Of a stretch of DNA of 10,324 nt, positions 8,508 to 10,324 are shown one piece after another. This DNA comes from JANMDU01 sp031376455 (lineage in GTDB: Bacteria; Pseudomonadota; Gammaproteobacteria; Burkholderiales; Burkholderiaceae_C): the NCBI GenBank assembly GCA_031376455.1, contig JANMDU010000060.1, positions 1-10,324 on the forward strand, in the 5' to 3' direction. Position numbers and translations under genes: made by a program. A model generated the notes under the pieces. That model was not told the origin of the DNA. It searched no databases and saw nothing but the letters and a program-made list of their open reading frames with translations. The first letter of the stretch is position 1, and every line of letters starts with the position of its first letter.

Positions 8508-8641
8508 GTTGCTCTTTCTCAGTTGCTGTCACTCAGCTAATCTTAAAAGAACACGGAAGACACAGAAACTACACGAAAGACACGGAGGTTTTTCCGTGTT
8601 TTCCGTGAATCCTCCGTGCCTTCCGTGTTCAAAAAGACTCA
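8508..8641 (-). other. boxB-boxA intergenic region
   Basis: 134 bp between two genes whose products act together. Most of it is the hairpin repeat at 8549-8630. The remainder holds the purine-rich ribosome site of boxA at about 8512-8520. No promoter was recognised. Confidence 0.6.
8549..8630. repeat. Intergenic palindromic repeat of the GAACACGGAAGGCACGGA family
   Basis: An imperfect inverted repeat whose ends are GAACACGGAA (8549-8558) and TTCCGTGTTC (8621-8630). Both halves contain short CACGGA/CACGAA units spaced about 9-11 bp. One half matches the left arm core at 10161-10187 closely, so both belong to one repeat family. In the transcription direction the hairpin is followed by TTTT (8545-8548), giving a terminator-like look. 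It separates boxB from boxA. Confidence 0.8.
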
Positions 8642-10066
8642 TCAAGCAAACCGCACGTAATCAAAATCCACCACTTGCTTGTTAATTCCCATCGCAGGCG
8701 GTGCAATCCAATTGGCAAACTTGCCCGGCTCGACCACACGGCCCATGAGGCTGGCCACAAAGGCGCGATCTTCCGCTGTCGGCAACCACTCGTTTTTCTT
8801 CACATCCCACTCTGCTTGCGACACCACGCGGCCATCTGGCGAGACCTTCGCACCAGACAGCGCACCGATGTTGCGGTGAAAGGCTTTGTGCGGCGTGGTG
8901 AGTTTGAACGGGATGCCTGCTTTTTCAATCACTTTGTTCCAGCGGCCCACGCCTGCGACGGAATCTTTAATGTAATCATCGCGCAACACTTCATTCAGTG
9001 CATTGAGCATCGGCACTTCTTTCTCTTGGAGCTGCCCGCCCACCACTTGCAACACCTTATAGCTCTGGCCGCGCAACTGGTGATCATCCATGCGCTTGCC
9101 TTCTTCGTAGCGGCCTTTGAGGCCGGTGCTGTAAAAGGTGGCGGCATTGCTCGACTCGTCAGCGCCAAACAAATCAATCGTGACGGAAAAGTGGAAATTC
9201 AAATAGCGCTGCACGGTGGGCAGATCAATCACGCCTGCTGCACGCAGCTTTTGCGCATCATCCGTTTTCATCTCATTCATGGCTGCGCAGGTGCGCTGGA
9301 TGACGCGGCTGATACCGCTCTCGCCCACAAACATATGATGCGCCTCTTCCGTGAGCATGAATTTTGTGGTGCGTGCGAGCGGCTCAAAAGCACTTTCCGC
9401 CAAAGCGCAGAGCTGGAATTTGCCGTCGCGATCCGTGAAGTAAGTGAACATAAAAAACGAGAGCCAATCTGGCGTAGCTTCGTTAAACGCTTGCAAAATG
9501 CGCGGCGTATCTTCATCGCCGCTGCGGCGCTCGAGCAGCGCCTCGGCTTCCTCGCGGCCATCGCGGCCGAAATGCTTGTGCAGCAAATAGACCATCGCCC
9601 AAAGGTGACGGCCTTCTTCCACGTTGATCTGATAAAGATTTCGCAAGTCATACATGGAAGGCGCGGTCAGCCCCAAATGGCGCTGCTGCTCCACAGATGC
9701 TGGCTCGGTATCACCTTGCGTGACGATGATGCGGCGCAAATTGGCGCGGTATTCGCCGGGCACATCACTCCACACGTCTTGACCCATGTGATCACCGAAG
9801 CCGATCTTGCGATCTTGCTGGCCAGGATTTAAGAATATCCCCCAGCGATAGTCGCGCATCTTTACATGATCGAAGCTCGCCCAACCTGCGGGGTCAACGC
9901 TCACAGCTGTGCGCAAATACACATCAGACGCTTCTGCGCCCACGGGGCCAATCTCATCCCACCAGTTGATGAAATTAGGCTGCCAGCCTTCAAGCGCACG
10001 CTGCAAGGTGCGGTCTTCGCTCAAGTTGACGTTATTCGGGATTTTCTCGCTGTAATTAATGCTCAT
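8642..10066 (-). CDS. boxB: Benzoyl-CoA 2,3-epoxidase oxygenase component BoxB
   Basis: Class I diiron enzyme (474 residues, matching the usual 470-480) that uses O2 and electrons from BoxA to convert benzoyl-CoA to its 2,3-epoxide in the cytoplasm. Candidate iron ligands are E121, E151 and H154 (in EEGRH), D212, and E241 and H244 (in TEEAHH); spacing agrees with the ligands I recall for Azoarcus BoxB shifted by one residue. The C terminus AMGINKQVVDFDYVRFA looks complete. The start is the ATG at 10066 giving MSINYSEKIP; an open frame continues upstream to 10195 but translates repeat DNA with no family resemblance. No clear Shine-Dalgarno sequence precedes the ATG. It is the first gene of the visible cluster. 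BoxC, the epoxide-opening enzyme, and benzoate-CoA ligase are not in the window. Confidence 0.96.
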   Translation of the reverse strand: MSINYSEKIPNNVNLSEDRTLQRALEGWQPNFINWWDEIGPVGAEASDVYLRTAVSVDPAGWASFDHVKMRDYRWGIFLNPGQQDRKIGFGDHMGQDVWSDVPGEYRANLRRIIVTQGDTEPASVEQQRHLGLTAPSMYDLRNLYQINVEEGRHLWAMVYLLHKHFGRDGREEAEALLERRSGDEDTPRILQAFNEATPDWLSFFMFTYFTDRDGKFQLCALAESAFEPLARTTKFMLTEEAHHMFVGESGISRVIQRTCAAMNEMKTDDAQKLRAAGVIDLPTVQRYLNFHFSVTIDLFGADESSNAATFYSTGLKGRYEEGKRMDDHQLRGQSYKVLQVVGGQLQEKEVPMLNALNEVLRDDYIKDSVAGVGRWNKVIEKAGIPFKLTTPHKAFHRNIGALSGAKVSPDGRVVSQAEWDVKKNEWLPTAEDRAFVASLMGRVVEPGKFANWIAPPAMGINKQVVDFDYVRFA

Positions 10067-10106
10067 GATGATTTGTTTCAAAACGGCGGTGGAGTTTGTT
10101 CGGTTA

Positions 10107-10128
10107 CAGCAAGCCACCAGCCTTGCTG
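10107..10128. repeat. Small hairpin CAGCAAG...CTTGCTG within the inverted-repeat arm
   Basis: A perfect 7-bp stem with an 8-bp loop about 40 bp upstream of boxB, repeated in mirror image at 10287-10308. It could be an operator or a 5' leader hairpin; nothing beyond the symmetry supports a function. Confidence 0.35.
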
Positions 10129-10160
10129 CACAACGAGATTTCTCTTGGGTTGAGTTTTTT

Positions 10161-10254
10161 GAACACGGAAGGCACGGAGGATTCACGAAAGACACTGAAA
10201 AAACTATATCGAGTTTTCTGTGTTTTTCGTGTAATTTCCGTGCCTTCCGTGTTC
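10161..10254. repeat. Repeat core, second copy of the GAACACGGAAGGCACGGA family
   Basis: A 94-bp imperfect palindrome bounded by GAACACGGAA and TTCCGTGTTC, the same ends as the copy at 8549-8630. Its two halves agree for 18 bp and then diverge at several positions, unlike the flanking arms, which are identical. Confidence 0.8.
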
Positions 10255-10324
10255 AAAAAACTCAACCCAAGAGAAATCTCGTTGTGCAGCAAGGCTGGTG
10301 GCTTGCTGTAACCGAACAAACTCC

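Larger units (their letters stand above)
10091..10324. repeat. Long inverted repeat upstream of boxB, perfect 88-bp arms
   Basis: Positions 10091-10178 are the exact reverse complement of 10237-10324, around a 58-bp spacer (10179-10236) that is itself roughly palindromic. The right arm runs to the last base of the window, so the true outer limit is unknown. The arms consist of about 70 bp of flank plus the first 18 bp of the repeat core. The structure fills nearly all of the 258 bp upstream of boxB. It could be a miniature mobile element, a regulatory structure or a fold-back assembly error. Confidence 0.9.

Noticed and set aside
8675..9832. 385-codon open frame on the plus strand
   Set aside because: It lies wholly antisense to boxB, has no recognisable domain, and is a by-product of boxB codon use.
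10100..10135. Possible BoxR operator upstream of boxB
   Set aside because: I looked for paired TGCA motifs with short spacing, as I recall for BoxR sites, and found only an isolated TGCA in each arm.
10067..10195. Upstream extension of boxB giving a 517-residue product
   Set aside because: The extra 43 residues translate repeat DNA, have no BoxB resemblance, and the 474-residue form from the ATG at 10066 matches the family length.
10096..10319. Two 71-codon open frames in opposite directions with nearly identical products
   Set aside because: They are the two readings of the same inverted repeat and show no protein family features.
1..10324. CRISPR array, tRNA or rRNA genes, complete insertion sequence
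   Set aside because: No regularly spaced direct repeats, no tRNA- or rRNA-like segments and no transposase frame were seen; the space is almost fully taken up by metabolic genes.

Overview
The window is a single-strand gene cluster: every gene that can be supported reads on the minus strand, from about 10066 down past position 1. In transcription order it holds boxB (benzoyl-CoA epoxidase), boxA (its reductase), a 3-oxoadipyl-CoA thiolase, frmA (S-(hydroxymethyl)glutathione dehydrogenase), fghA (S-formylglutathione hydrolase), a fused NuoE/NuoF-type diaphorase subunit of an NAD-dependent formate dehydrogenase, and the catalytic formate dehydrogenase subunit. The last gene is cut by the window edge after 731 codons. 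Moderate GC, the box pathway, glutathione-linked formaldehyde oxidation and the two families of short palindromic repeats suggest a betaproteobacterium, most likely Burkholderiales; this is inference from content, not a phylogeny.

Layout: 10067-10324 is a long inverted repeat with 88-bp perfect arms around a repeat core of the GAACACGGAAGGCACGGA type, and it carries no gene. boxB (8642-10066) is separated from boxA (7209-8507) by 134 bp holding a second copy of that repeat family. boxA and the thiolase (5978-7201) are 7 bp apart. A 71-bp gap follows, then frmA (4797-5906), fghA (3933-4793), the diaphorase gene (2191-3927) and the catalytic gene (1-2194). These last four are almost contiguous, with spacings of 3 bp, 5 bp and a 4-bp ATGA overlap. 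No strong promoter was recognised anywhere.

How the genes fit: BoxA passes electrons from NADPH to the diiron enzyme BoxB, which epoxidises benzoyl-CoA. BoxC (not in this window) opens the epoxide and releases formate. Later steps lead to 3-oxoadipyl-CoA, which the thiolase cleaves to succinyl-CoA and acetyl-CoA. FrmA and FghA turn glutathione-bound formaldehyde into formate, and the formate dehydrogenase oxidises formate to CO2 with NADH formation. The cluster therefore joins aerobic benzoyl-CoA breakdown to disposal of one-carbon products, with formate as the shared intermediate.

The most unusual local features are an in-frame palindromic repeat inside the formate dehydrogenase catalytic gene (about 1808-1861), the lack of any cysteine between its first iron-sulfur site and its ferredoxin-like clusters, and the long fold-back sequence at the right edge, which may be real or an assembly artefact. 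No wholly new system was found; the novelty, if any, is in the gene combination and the repeat insertions.
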